A DNA stretch of 64,000 bases from Ignavibacteriota bacterium. GTDB lineage: Bacteria > Bacteroidota > Ignavibacteria > UBA10030 > SZUA-254. Of the stretch, positions 1-9,242 are shown in pieces; positions within the stretch are counted from its first letter, which is position 1, and each line of letters begins with the position of its first letter. The notes beneath the pieces were generated by a model that had not been told where the DNA came from, searched no databases, and was given only the letters and a program-made list of their open reading frames with translations. Both the position numbers and the translations under genes were made by a program. The stretch is taken from NCBI GenBank assembly GCA_016212665.1, contig JACREZ010000027.1:38349-102348 (forward strand), written 5' to 3'.

Positions 1-1281
1 ATCGAACTTGCAGAGAAGTACGAGATGATTTATGCGGGAGCCGGATTTCATCCGCACGACGCGTCGAAAGCAAATGACGAATCACTTGAGGAAATTGAAC
101 GACTTTCTCACCATCCGAAAGTTGTTGCCATTGGCGAGATTGGTTTGGATTATCATTATGATTTTTCACCGAGAGAGAAACAGCGTGATGTCTTTTCAAA
201 ACAAATTGATATTGCTATCCAACGAAATCTCCCTATCATCATTCACAGTCGTGAAGCGGAAGAGGATACGCTTGGAATTGTAGAAGAGAAAGTAAAAGCA
301 CATCCTGATTGGAGAAAACATTTAGTTCAGCCGCACAACCGTTATCCTTCACCGAAAGGAGTGTTTCATTGTTTTCCCGGTGATTCAAAGATGGCATGGA
401 AAGTTATTGATTGGGGATTTTATATTTCTCTTCCGGGATTTGTAACGTTTCCCAATAAGCCGACTCGACCGAACTCGATGGTGGAAGTTGCGCAACATGT
501 TTCTGCTGAACATATCCTGCTTGAAACGGACAGTCCGTATCTTTCCCCCGCGCCGTTTCGAGGGAAGCGGAACGAACCAGCGAACATTCCATTCATCGCA
601 CAGAAGATTGCAGATTTGCAAGGACTTTCAGTTGAAGACATTGGACGGGCGAGTAACTTCGGTGTATATAATTTGTTTGGTGTTGGAAAATACCCTGAGC
701 CGACGATTGCCTACAAGTTGAAAAATTCGTTGTATCTCAACATCACGATTCGATGCAATGCCGATTGTGTTTTTTGTGACAGAAAAGGAGAGGCGGTTAT
801 CAAAGGACATAATTTGAAAATCGAAAAGGAACCGACAGGTCAGGAAGTTATTCAGGCAATCGGTGACCCGACGAAGTACAATGAGATTGTTTTTTGTGGA
901 TTCGGTGAGCCAACAATTCGTCTTGATGTTGTGAAGGAAGTTTCTTCGTGGGTGAAGAAGAACGGAGCGAAGGTTAGACTCAACACAGACGGACATGGGA
1001 ACATTATCAATCATCGGAACATTGTCCCGGAACTTGTCGGGTTAGTAGATTCAGTTTCCATCAGTTTGAATTCAATTGACCAAAAGCAATACGGAGAACT
1101 GATGCGAATTGACGGAGCGAAATATTTTCCTGCAATGGTTGACTTTGCAAAGGAGTGTGTCAGGCACAAACTTGATACGACATTGACAATAGTTGAACTC
1201 GATGAAGTTGATGAACAGAAAGCGCGGGAGTTTGTCGAGAAAGAAATTGGGGCGAAGTTTAGGAACAGACCATTCTTTTAG
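1..1281 (+). CDS. TatD-family hydrolase fused to a radical SAM domain (5' end outside window)
   Basis: The frame is open from base 1, so the true start and the N-terminal metal-binding HxH of TatD lie upstream. The first ~230 visible residues are TatD-like metal-dependent hydrolase: the GEIGLDYH block with its metal Glu, IIHSRE, the HCFPG histidine and the ETDSPYL aspartate. The rest is a radical SAM module with the cluster motif CNADCVFC (CxxxCxxC) and the FCGFGEPT glycine-rich strand. This matches the known family of radical SAM proteins linked or fused to TatD (TIGR04038-type, named from memory). TatD proteins are 3'-5' exonucleases or deacylases; the substrate of the linked SAM enzyme is unknown to me. 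The radical SAM part (~190 residues) is short. An 11-base gap separates it from the next gene. Confidence 0.85.
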   Translation: MELAEKYEMIYAGAGFHPHDASKANDESLEEIERLSHHPKVVAIGEIGLDYHYDFSPREKQRDVFSKQIDIAIQRNLPIIIHSREAEEDTLGIVEEKVKAHPDWRKHLVQPHNRYPSPKGVFHCFPGDSKMAWKVIDWGFYISLPGFVTFPNKPTRPNSMVEVAQHVSAEHILLETDSPYLSPAPFRGKRNEPANIPFIAQKIADLQGLSVEDIGRASNFGVYNLFGVGKYPEPTIAYKLKNSLYLNITIRCNADCVFCDRKGEAVIKGHNLKIEKEPTGQEVIQAIGDPTKYNEIVFCGFGEPTIRLDVVKEVSSWVKKNGAKVRLNTDGHGNIINHRNIVPELVGLVDSVSISLNSIDQKQYGELMRIDGAKYFPAMVDFAKECVRHKLDTTLTIVELDEVDEQKAREFVEKEIGAKFRNRPFF

Positions 1282-1292
1282 AAAGGAGTTTT

Positions 1293-3398
1293 ATGGTTAG
1301 TAACATGATTTGTGGTTTGTGGTTTGTGGTTTGTTTGTTTATGACAGCCTTTCCACAGGAAAACCATACTGAGGTAACAAAAGAACGGAGTGAAAAAATT
1401 GAACAAATTCTCCGCCTTCAAGATACACGAACGCCGCACGATGCGCGGCTGAAGGAGTTCCTTACCGATAGAGATGAACTGGTTCGTGAACGTGCAACGC
1501 TTGCGTACGGTAGTATTCAGGATACTTCCGTGTTGCCGCTTCTGGTTACAAATATGTTGGACGAAAATGAAGATGTCGGATTTGCGGCTGTGTTTGCCAT
1601 CGGTCAAACTGCTTCAATACTTTCGAGAAAGGGGAGAGAAAAGTTTGAACACGACCTCATCTGGATTCGACTTGACCAAATTCAATCGAAGAACAAAAAA
1701 GCGCATGACAGAATGATTGAAGAAATTGGAAAGTTTGGTACGGACGCGGCGCTGAAAGATTTGATGCTGAGATTTGGTTCACAGAACACTCATCAAGCGA
1801 ATCTTCCGTTCGTGATGTCTGTTGCGCGATTTGCTATTCGAAACGTTGTGAGGGAAGAGGCGACACGATATGTAGTCGGGTTAGCAAAAGGAAATGAACC
1901 GGTGTCATGGCAGGTGGTGTATGCGTTGCAACGAATCGGGAATAATCAGGAAACAAAAAATGAAATTGATAATCTTGTTGGATTGTACCGTCATCCTGAC
2001 CCGCTTGCGAGAATGCATCTTGCAGTGTTGCTGGGAAAAATCAAAGATGAAAAATCTTCTGTCGGACCGTTGTTGAACTTAGCGGAGTTTGATTCCGATT
2101 GGCGCGTTCGTGTCAACGCGCTGAAGGCATTGGCAAACTTCTCAACTAAACAAAATGAAAATATTGTGGATGCGTTTCATCGTGCGTTCTTTGATAAAAA
2201 TGAGTATGTAGGATTGATTGCGCTGGAATATTTCGGGAATACAGATGCACGCGAACAGGAAGGTGATAAAACTGTAACAGAGACATTCGCAGACCTGAAG
2301 AAAATATCACTCAATAGGGAAAACAGTTTTCTTTGGCAATATCAAGCGACCGCGGCAAATGCGTTAGCACGCTTAACAGGGACAGCCGCATCGGAATATA
2401 TTCAAATCGGTGAACGACAAGAGAAATTATTGCAATCATATTTATTGAAGTCGCTCGGTGAAACGGGTGACAAAAATGCAATACCGATTGTTGAGCAATA
2501 TGTTTCTTCCGAACAACCTATGGTTGCACGATTTGCTTTGGAGGCGTTGGACGCATTGACACACAAACATCAAAGTGATTCCGATCGCGTTGAACAAACA
2601 TATCGAGCAGTTATTCGTGCGTTGCAAAGCGATGACGTTGCATTGGTAACTACTGCGTCTGAGATTTTGGCTGATTCAATTTTCAGAAAGCCCGAATCGG
2701 TCGTATTGTTGATGGATAAACTTACACAGTTACGAATTCCTGACGATGTAGAAGCGATGCAGGCAATTTGCGGAACACTTGGCAAATATCAGGATACTCG
2801 CGCTGTTGGTGTTTTGGAAGATGTTCTCAAATCAACTGACCGTTCAGTTGCATTTGCGGCGGCAGATGCATTGTATCAAATCACCGGAAAAGATTATCGA
2901 AACGACTTACCGGAATGGATTCAACCGTTGTGGACTGATTTTGATTTCAAATATTTGGATGCCTTGCCTGAGACAATCAATGTGAACATGGAGACAACTC
3001 GCGGCGATGTGCAGATGGAATTATACAAAGGCGTTGCCCCATTTACAGTGATGAGCATTCTGAAACTCGCAACACAAAAAGGATATTTCAGGGGTTTGAC
3101 ATTTCATCGTGTCGTTCCGAATTTTGTTATTCAAGGAGGCGACCCGCGCGGCGATGGATGGGGCGGACCCGGTTTCTCAATCCGTTCTGAATTCTCTCCA
3201 CTTTCATTTGAAACCGGAATGTTGGGAATGGCAAGCGCCGGAAAAGATACAGAAGGTTCACAGTTTTTCGTGATGCAATCACCTGCACCACATTTAGATG
3301 GGAAATACACAATCTTCGGCAAGGTCGTTTCGGGGATGGATGTTGTCAATCGGATTCGGATTGATGACAGGATTTTGGATGTGAAGATTATTGATTGA
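1293..3398 (+). CDS. Secreted HEAT-repeat protein with C-terminal cyclophilin-type peptidyl-prolyl isomerase
   Basis: The ATG follows a good ribosome-binding site (gaaaggag, 6 nt upstream). A hydrophobic signal segment (about residues 4-20, ending AFPQ) predicts export. Residues ~30-530 are alpha-helical repeats of HEAT/PBS-lyase type (for example LVRERATLAYG, ALEALDALTHK, VAFAAADALYQ). Residues ~540-701 form a cyclophilin domain with FHRVVPNFVIQGGDP, GMASAGKDTEGSQFF and LDGKYTIFGKVVSG, retaining the catalytic Arg and the QGG and SQFF substrate-pocket residues. Likely role: a periplasmic folding helper in which the HEAT solenoid presents client proteins to the isomerase. The signal peptide is encoded by a tandem TTTGTGG simple repeat (1308-1337). 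Confidence 0.85.
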   Translation: MVSNMICGLWFVVCLFMTAFPQENHTEVTKERSEKIEQILRLQDTRTPHDARLKEFLTDRDELVRERATLAYGSIQDTSVLPLLVTNMLDENEDVGFAAVFAIGQTASILSRKGREKFEHDLIWIRLDQIQSKNKKAHDRMIEEIGKFGTDAALKDLMLRFGSQNTHQANLPFVMSVARFAIRNVVREEATRYVVGLAKGNEPVSWQVVYALQRIGNNQETKNEIDNLVGLYRHPDPLARMHLAVLLGKIKDEKSSVGPLLNLAEFDSDWRVRVNALKALANFSTKQNENIVDAFHRAFFDKNEYVGLIALEYFGNTDAREQEGDKTVTETFADLKKISLNRENSFLWQYQATAANALARLTGTAASEYIQIGERQEKLLQSYLLKSLGETGDKNAIPIVEQYVSSEQPMVARFALEALDALTHKHQSDSDRVEQTYRAVIRALQSDDVALVTTASEILADSIFRKPESVVLLMDKLTQLRIPDDVEAMQAICGTLGKYQDTRAVGVLEDVLKSTDRSVAFAAADALYQITGKDYRNDLPEWIQPLWTDFDFKYLDALPETINVNMETTRGDVQMELYKGVAPFTVMSILKLATQKGYFRGLTFHRVVPNFVIQGGDPRGDGWGGPGFSIRSEFSPLSFETGMLGMASAGKDTEGSQFFVMQSPAPHLDGKYTIFGKVVSGMDVVNRIRIDDRILDVKIID

Positions 3399-3406
3399 CG
3401 ATTTAC

Positions 3407-3454
3407 GATTGAATCATTGAGTCGTTGAATCATTTAATCATCAATGATTCAATC
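3407..3454. repeat. Perfect 14-bp inverted repeat with internal direct repeats
   Basis: gattgaatcattga (3407-3420) is the exact reverse complement of tcaatgattcaatc (3441-3454), with a 20-nt loop that itself repeats gaatcattta. It begins 9 bases after the HEAT-cyclophilin stop codon, so it may act as a terminator or mRNA 3' stabiliser, but there is no T-run. It also resembles the ATCATTnA-type simple repeats found elsewhere in the window. Confidence 0.6.
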
Positions 3455-3489
3455 GCACATGACAAAATTGTCAATGTCAAAAAGGTTGT

Positions 3490-3849
3490 TTGTTAAAGGA
3501 AGATTTCTTACAATCATCCTGCAATAACAATATGAAACTAACCCGACATACGCTGTTCTTTCTTTTGATGGCGTTCAACTACTTCGCCTATCAGGTTGAG
3601 TTGTTTGAGGAAGAACATAAAGAGAAGTATAGGGAATTGTCATCGGTCGTATCGTTTGCGTCATTTGGTGTTACATGGGAGTCATTCGGAAAAACGAGCG
3701 CGCAAAAAGCATTCGTTTATCTTGTTGATGTTCAAATAACACTACTCGGATTACTTCCGAAGGAGGACATCAGCAATCTCCACACACATCCCCCCTTTGA
3801 ACTTATCAGAGATAAATCGCCTCCCTCTTATTACTTACATAAAATTTAA
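3490..3849 (+). CDS. Hypothetical small protein, start uncertain
   Basis: I do not recognise this product. The longest frame begins with TTG at 3490; an ATG at 3532 gives a 105-residue protein starting with a hydrophobic segment (LFFLLMAFNYFAY), i.e. a possible signal anchor, followed by a Glu/Lys-rich stretch and then a Thr/Pro/Tyr-rich tail. Neither start has a strong ribosome-binding site for the ATG, though aaaggaag lies ~35 nt upstream of 3532. A convincing intrinsic terminator follows directly after the stop codon, which supports a real transcription unit here. It could be a degraded gene. Confidence 0.4.
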   Translation: MLKEDFLQSSCNNNMKLTRHTLFFLLMAFNYFAYQVELFEEEHKEKYRELSSVVSFASFGVTWESFGKTSAQKAFVYLVDVQITLLGLLPKEDISNLHTHPPFELIRDKSPPSYYLHKI

Positions 3850-3856
3850 TTCATGA

Positions 3857-3905
3857 CAACGCCCTGATTCTTAGTTTCATCAGAAGGCGTTGCTATTTCT
3901 ATTTA
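3857..3905 (+). terminator. Rho-independent terminator
   Basis: caacgcc-ctgat (3857-3868) pairs with atcag-ggcgttg (3879-3892) with a two-base bulge, followed by a T-rich stretch (ctatttctatttatttttt). It closes the unit containing the small gene at 3490-3849 and insulates the TonB receptor gene, whose ggag ribosome-binding site follows at about 3914. Confidence 0.75.
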
Positions 3906-3924
3906 TTTTTTTATGGAGTAACTT

Positions 3925-6054
3925 ATGAACAAGTTTTACTTACTTGTCGTAGTGTGCTTACTCTATTTTGTCGATTTGTTACAAGCGCAAAGTCTGTACA
4001 TCCTTGATGATACGACTAAGACATTTCAGATTGACGAAGTAGTAGTAACAGGCACTCGTACGACGAAAAAGATTATTGACATTCCGTATTCCGTCGAACG
4101 GATTGACAACACACAATACAAATTTGATAAGAAAGTTTCCGTCAACGATGTGTTGGAGGGAATTCCGGGACTCTTTCTTCAAAATCGCTATGGAAACCAT
4201 GATGTACGCGTTTCGATTCGCGGGTTCGGTAGCCGCTCGAATTCCGGTATCCGCGGCGTGAGAATATTGCTCGATGGAATTCCCGAATCTGAGCCGGATG
4301 GACAAACGCGTGTAGAGGCAATTGATTTTGAGTCTGTTGGTTCGATTGAAGTGGTGAAGGGAAATTCTTCATCGCTCTACACAAACGCGCCGGGCGGTGT
4401 TATTAATTTCATCAATGATATACATTTCCCAAGAACGTTCTTCAGTAGTTTCAATAATTTCGGCTCGTTCGATTTTCGCAGTAACGGATTCAAAACAGGA
4501 ATAAAGGCGGAGAATTACAGTCTTCTGACGACCTACAATTATCATACATATCAAGGATACCGACCACACAGCGAAGATTATTGGAACATTCTCAATTCCG
4601 TCATCGAAATCAAGCCGAATGATTTATCAACGTTTTCCGTCTTCAGTTATTTTGTTGATGGATTGATTCGTCTTCCCGGTTCACTTACGAAAGAAAAATT
4701 TGAGCAAGACCCGTTTCAGGCGAACAAGAGAGAGGTAGATAGAGATGCAAAACGAATTACAAAGAAGGGGCGTGTCGGTTTACAATTCGATACGTTTTTC
4801 GGTGAAGAAAATCAGAACGAAGTGGAATTGACCGCATACGGCACGATGAAATATTTTGAGCGGACTGCTCGAACCTATCGCATCATGAATAGAAACGGTG
4901 TTGGAGCAAGCGCACGGTTTGTTCATCACACGAAAGTTGCTGAGATGCCATACGAGTTTTCGGTGGGAACGGATTTGTTTTATCAGTCAGGTCCGATTGA
5001 AGAGTATAATAACATCAACGGAAAAAAGAGTGACGCTCTTCTTGCATTAACGGATGAAGTCATTGCTAATTCAGGAATATACTTTCAAAACACACTCGGA
5101 TTGGTCGAGAATAAAGTTGATTTGATGGTGACAGGAAGATATGATAATGTAGTCTTCGATGCACGAAATCAATTATTCGAAGTGCAAAGCGATTTGAGAA
5201 AATTTGGAGCGTTTACACCCAAAGCCGCGTTGAATTATAAGTTAACGCCGACAGTTGCTTTGTATTCATCGTACGGATTGAGTTTTGATACGCCTGCGGG
5301 AAACGAACTGGAAAATTATCCCACAAGCACTAAGCCAAATTCGTTATTGAATCCTGACCTTGAGCCGCAAAAATCGAAAAGTTTTGAACTTGGTATAAAA
5401 GGAAATCTTATTGATTTTGATGCTGAGATGTTCAGAACTATTTATTTCGATGCGACATTCTTCAACACGAAGATTAATGACGAGATTGTTCCGTTCGAAG
5501 TGTTCGGCGATGTATTCTATCGGAACGCAGCGAGAACGAACCGGACGGGATTGGAATTAGGTGCGAATGCGGAAATCGTTCATGGATTTCAGGCAAAGGC
5601 ATCATACACATTTTCCGATTTTAGTTACGATTCATTCAATGCGGGAATTGTTGCATCTGATAACGATGGGAACATTGCTATTGTTGAACATACGTTTGAT
5701 GGTAACTATGTTCCAAGCGTACCGAAACACAATTTTTCTCTGACATTAGCTTACGATAGGAAATTCTATGAATCGCTTACGGGATTTGCAAAAGCATCAT
5801 ACACGCAAGTCAGCGGAATGTATGTTGACGATGGCAACAGCGAAATGTCCGACGGATATTCGCTCTTTAATTCAAATATCGGCATGGAATGGATAGTGGA
5901 TAGATTTCAGTTTGTTGCTTCGTTCGGCGTAAATAATATTTTTGATAAAACATACGTCGCATTCGTGAACATCAATTCGACACAAAAAGAATTTTATGAA
6001 GTCGGTGAGCCGAGGAATTTCTTTGCAGGTGTTAATCTTGGTTATACATTCTGA
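3925..6054 (+). CDS. TonB-dependent outer-membrane receptor (FecA/siderophore-receptor-like)
   Basis: Signal peptide at residues 1-22 (LLQAQS cleavage region). A TonB-box-like segment IDEVVVTGTR precedes the plug domain (about residues 35-165) with NDVLEGIPGLF, VSIRGFGSRS, VRILLDGIPE and IEVVKGNSSSLYTN-type motifs. The remainder is a 22-strand beta-barrel with alternating aromatic residues ending in the terminal aromatic signature GYTF. Length 709 residues fits iron-complex or vitamin B12 receptors. No CarboxypepD-like N-terminal domain and no SusD partner are present, which favours a small-ligand receptor over a glycan SusC. The next gene starts immediately after the stop codon (TGA then ATG), so the two are co-expressed. 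Substrate cannot be read from sequence. Confidence 0.9.
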   Translation: MNKFYLLVVVCLLYFVDLLQAQSLYILDDTTKTFQIDEVVVTGTRTTKKIIDIPYSVERIDNTQYKFDKKVSVNDVLEGIPGLFLQNRYGNHDVRVSIRGFGSRSNSGIRGVRILLDGIPESEPDGQTRVEAIDFESVGSIEVVKGNSSSLYTNAPGGVINFINDIHFPRTFFSSFNNFGSFDFRSNGFKTGIKAENYSLLTTYNYHTYQGYRPHSEDYWNILNSVIEIKPNDLSTFSVFSYFVDGLIRLPGSLTKEKFEQDPFQANKREVDRDAKRITKKGRVGLQFDTFFGEENQNEVELTAYGTMKYFERTARTYRIMNRNGVGASARFVHHTKVAEMPYEFSVGTDLFYQSGPIEEYNNINGKKSDALLALTDEVIANSGIYFQNTLGLVENKVDLMVTGRYDNVVFDARNQLFEVQSDLRKFGAFTPKAALNYKLTPTVALYSSYGLSFDTPAGNELENYPTSTKPNSLLNPDLEPQKSKSFELGIKGNLIDFDAEMFRTIYFDATFFNTKINDEIVPFEVFGDVFYRNAARTNRTGLELGANAEIVHGFQAKASYTFSDFSYDSFNAGIVASDNDGNIAIVEHTFDGNYVPSVPKHNFSLTLAYDRKFYESLTGFAKASYTQVSGMYVDDGNSEMSDGYSLFNSNIGMEWIVDRFQFVASFGVNNIFDKTYVAFVNINSTQKEFYEVGEPRNFFAGVNLGYTF

Positions 6055-7707
6055 ATGAAACATACGTTCTCTAAATATTTCGAAATCAGTACGTTATACG
6101 TTCTACTTTGTACGTTCTTCTTTGGTGAGTTGGAGGGAGGCTCGCCAAAGAAGAAATCCGTCTTTGTAGGAGTGGGGCAGAGTTTTAGAATTTATCCAAG
6201 TGCAATCGTTCAAACAGAACCTGTCATTGCGCGTCATCCGTTGAATCAAAATATTTTGTTTGTCAGTGCGAATACATTTAATCTCAATTCGGGCTTTCAG
6301 AGCGAAGGTGTTTACTCAACAACTGACGGCGGCGCTAATTGGCTTGGCAATGATACATGCAGAGGATTTCTTATCACAGACCATCGCGGAAATCCGGGAA
6401 TTGCGATTGACAAAAATGGAGGTTTTATAATTACAAGACTTGGCGTTTCGCCGGGGCTTTACTCACATTACTCGACGAACAACGGTCTGAATTGGTCGAC
6501 ATTCAAAACTATTACCACTGAGGATTTGTACAAGGCTACCCTGACTTCAGATGGTGGTTTAACAAGTAATTATTTCGGCAGAACATACGCTGTGTGGACT
6601 TTGTTGAGTGCGCAGCCTTTTCCAACAGTCTTTTCTTATACAGATGATGGCGGACTAAATTGGAGTTCACCTATACAAATCAACAATCCAGCGAACGGAA
6701 AAATCGGGAACGGAGGGGAAGCAGACATCATGGCGAACGGAACAATTGGTGTTTGTTGGGTAAGAGCAAATAATAGTTCTCCGTTCACCGCCGACTTTGT
6801 TGGATTCGCTTTATCAAATGATGGTGGAACAAGTTGGACAGTAAATGAGAATGCGTTTGATGTCAACGGAATAAACGGCTATATCACCACGAAAGCAAAC
6901 CTTCGAGTGAAGGATTTACCACATATTGCAATTGATAAAAGTGGTCTATCAAATAACAATTCGATTTACATCGTCACTGCGCAAAAGGGATTATCTCCGG
7001 CGGGAAATGACCCCGATATAATTTTAAATCGTTCTACCGATAGCGGTAAAACATGGTCATCAGGAATCCGGGTCAATCAGGATGTGCTCAACAATGGAAA
7101 GTATCAATACTTCCCGGCAATTCATGTTGATGATGGTGGCGGTGTGAACGTATTGTATTACGATGACAGAAACACAACGAGTGATTCGGTCGGAGTATTT
7201 CTTTCCCGCTCGATTGATGGCGGAACGACATGGAAAGATTTTGAAGTGAGCGAACACAATTTCAAACCGGCACAAATTCCCGGAATGACGGTTGGTTACC
7301 AAGGAGATAACATTGCTCTCACATCTGTCGGTAATACATTGCACGCATTTTGGATGGACAACTCTACAGGCATCTATCAAATATGGTCATCTCAAATTGA
7401 ACTTTCTGCACTCGGAGTTGATAATGGTTCCGTCGAGATTCCTTCGGAATTTGAACTGTCTCAAAATTTTCCGAACCCGTTTAATCCTTCTACGAATTTC
7501 GGATTTCGGATTACCAATTTCGGATTTATTACATTGAAAGTGTACAATGTGTTAGGGGAAGAAGTTGCAACATTAGTAAACGAAAAGAAAGCTGCAGGAA
7601 AATATTCAGTACAGTGGAATGCTGAGGGATTGCCGAGCGGTGTTTATTTCTATAAACTTTCATCGAAGGATGGTGTAAAAGCGAGGAAGATGTTGTATCT
7701 CCGATAA
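6055..7707 (+). CDS. Secreted Asp-box (BNR/sialidase-fold) protein with type IX secretion sorting domain
   Basis: Directly abuts the TonB receptor stop codon. After a hydrophobic leader (residues ~10-25) the protein carries about six Asp-box turns (STTDGGANW, STNNGLNW, TDDGGLNW, SNDGGTSW, STDSGKTW, SIDGGTTW), the hallmark of sialidase-like six-bladed propellers. Residues ~465-550 form a type A T9SS C-terminal domain: FELSQNFPNPFNPST, LKVYNVLGEEVATLV, LPSGVYFYKL and a basic end. No clear sialidase catalytic Arg triad or FRIP motif was noticed, so activity is uncertain. Residues ~480-491 (NFGFRITNFGFI) are encoded by the dispersed TTTCGGATT repeat. Likely a surface-anchored or secreted partner of the neighbouring receptor. 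Confidence 0.82.
   Translation: MKHTFSKYFEISTLYVLLCTFFFGELEGGSPKKKSVFVGVGQSFRIYPSAIVQTEPVIARHPLNQNILFVSANTFNLNSGFQSEGVYSTTDGGANWLGNDTCRGFLITDHRGNPGIAIDKNGGFIITRLGVSPGLYSHYSTNNGLNWSTFKTITTEDLYKATLTSDGGLTSNYFGRTYAVWTLLSAQPFPTVFSYTDDGGLNWSSPIQINNPANGKIGNGGEADIMANGTIGVCWVRANNSSPFTADFVGFALSNDGGTSWTVNENAFDVNGINGYITTKANLRVKDLPHIAIDKSGLSNNNSIYIVTAQKGLSPAGNDPDIILNRSTDSGKTWSSGIRVNQDVLNNGKYQYFPAIHVDDGGGVNVLYYDDRNTTSDSVGVFLSRSIDGGTTWKDFEVSEHNFKPAQIPGMTVGYQGDNIALTSVGNTLHAFWMDNSTGIYQIWSSQIELSALGVDNGSVEIPSEFELSQNFPNPFNPSTNFGFRITNFGFITLKVYNVLGEEVATLVNEKKAAGKYSVQWNAEGLPSGVYFYKLSSKDGVKARKMLYLR
7494..7527 (+). repeat. TTTCGGATT-family simple repeat inside a coding region
   Basis: Three TTTCGGATT-type units lie in frame within the T9SS sorting domain. 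The same arrangement, two adjacent units, a 3-4 base spacer and a third unit, recurs between genes at 28514-28549 (reverse strand) and 49530-49567, and more loosely at 45789-45830. Confidence 0.8.
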
Positions 7708-7805
7708 AACTGTAATCCGAAACCCAAAACTGAAACCACGAACCCGTAACCACTTTTCGTTTGCATGACGTGTGAAATTTGCTTAAATTAAGCCCGCTTT
7801 TTGAA

Positions 7806-7836
7806 CCTATCGTTTGAAGCGCGGTAGGCTTTTTTA
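7806..7836 (+). terminator. Probable Rho-independent terminator upstream of ffh
   Basis: cctatcg (7806-7812) pairs with cggtagg (7822-7828), one G-U pair, 9-nt loop, followed by cttttttatt. It ends the TonB/T9SS unit and separates it from ffh. The bases just before it (7708-7760) contain simple repeats of the AAACCCGAAAC type. Confidence 0.6.
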
Positions 7837-7871
7837 TTGTCATACATGCTTATTTCAGCGTTTCAATCCCC

Positions 7872-9197
7872 GTGTTTGAAGATTTATCACAAAAATTAGA
7901 GAGTGTTTTTAAGAAACTTCGTGGTCAGGGCAAGATTACGGAGTCGAATATCACCGAGTCGCTACGCGAAGTTCGTCGTGCTTTATTAGATGCCGACGTC
8001 AACTACAAGGTCGTCAAGCAGTTTATTGACGACGTTCAACAACGTGCGATAGGTCAGGAAGTCTTACAAAGCATTACGCCGGGGCAACTCATCGTCAAAA
8101 TTATTTTTGATGAAATGGTGAAGTTGCTCGGAACATCTGCAACGCAAATATCGTTTGCACCGATGCCGCCGACTGTTATTATGGTGGCGGGGTTGCAGGG
8201 TTCAGGTAAGACAACATTCAGTGCGAAACTTGCAAACTTTTTAAAGTCAAAGGGTCGTTACCCGATGTTGGTCGCTGCGGATGTGTATCGTCCGGCGGCA
8301 ATTGACCAACTCGAAATGCTCGGCAAGCAGATTCAGGTTCCGGTTGTTGCAGAGCGCGGAAAAGGCGCTATCGAAATTGCAATTGGTTCGATTGAGCAAG
8401 CACGAAAAGGTGCAAGAGATGTAGTCATCATTGACACTGCCGGTCGTCTTCACATTGATGAAGAGATGATGCGGGAAGTCGAAACAATCAAACAAAAACT
8501 CAACCCGCATGAGATACTTTTTGTGGTTGATTCGATGACCGGGCAAGACGCAGTCAACACAGCGAAAGCATTTCATGACCGTCTGAATTTCGACGGCGTT
8601 GTTTTAACAAAACTCGATGGTGATTCACGCGGCGGTGCGGCTCTTTCGATTCGCTCCATTGTTACGAAGCCGATTAAGTTTGTCGGCATCGGCGAAAAAC
8701 TTGATGCGCTTGAACAGTTCCATCCCGACCGGATGGCTTCGCGCATTCTCGGCATGGGCGATATTGTTACGCTTGTTGAAAAAGTTCAACAGCAGGTAAC
8801 AGAAGAAAAAGCCCAAAAGTTAGAAGAGAAACTTCGTAAGTCTCAGTTCACGCTTGAAGATTTTATGGACCAACTTCATGAAATCAAAAAGATGGGTCCG
8901 CTTCAACAGGTGCTTGGGATGATTCCCGGAATGAACAAACTTCCTGCAAACACGCAAGTGGATGAAGGCGCTCTTGTTCGGGTTGAAGCAATCATACAAT
9001 CAATGACAAAAGAAGAGCGGATGAAACCGAACATCATCAACGGTTCGAGAAGAAAACGGATTGCCACCGGAAGCGGAACATCAATTCAGGAAGTCAATAA
9101 ATTGCTCAAACAATTTTTTGAAATGCAGGATATGATGAAACGGCTTTCGAGGGGGAAGATTCCCCGCATGTTTAGAAACATGCAAAATGCACGATAA
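7872..9197 (+). CDS. ffh: Signal recognition particle protein Ffh
   Basis: GTPase of the signal recognition particle that targets nascent membrane proteins to FtsY. The start is GTG (MFEDLSQKL). N domain ~1-90; G domain with P-loop GLQGSGKTT, DTAGRLHIDE, TKLDGDSRGGAALS and GIGEKLDALEQFHPDRMASRILGMGD; Met-rich M domain ~300-440 with the RNA-binding RIATGSGTSIQEVNKL. 441 residues is normal length. It leads the conserved ffh-rpsP-rimM-trmD-rplS block. No clear Shine-Dalgarno is visible before the GTG. Confidence 0.98.
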   Translation: MFEDLSQKLESVFKKLRGQGKITESNITESLREVRRALLDADVNYKVVKQFIDDVQQRAIGQEVLQSITPGQLIVKIIFDEMVKLLGTSATQISFAPMPPTVIMVAGLQGSGKTTFSAKLANFLKSKGRYPMLVAADVYRPAAIDQLEMLGKQIQVPVVAERGKGAIEIAIGSIEQARKGARDVVIIDTAGRLHIDEEMMREVETIKQKLNPHEILFVVDSMTGQDAVNTAKAFHDRLNFDGVVLTKLDGDSRGGAALSIRSIVTKPIKFVGIGEKLDALEQFHPDRMASRILGMGDIVTLVEKVQQQVTEEKAQKLEEKLRKSQFTLEDFMDQLHEIKKMGPLQQVLGMIPGMNKLPANTQVDEGALVRVEAIIQSMTKEERMKPNIINGSRRKRIATGSGTSIQEVNKLLKQFFEMQDMMKRLSRGKIPRMFRNMQNAR

Positions 9198-9242
9198 TAG
9201 ATTTTAGATTACAAATAAAAACACTAAAGGAGAAAATCAACA

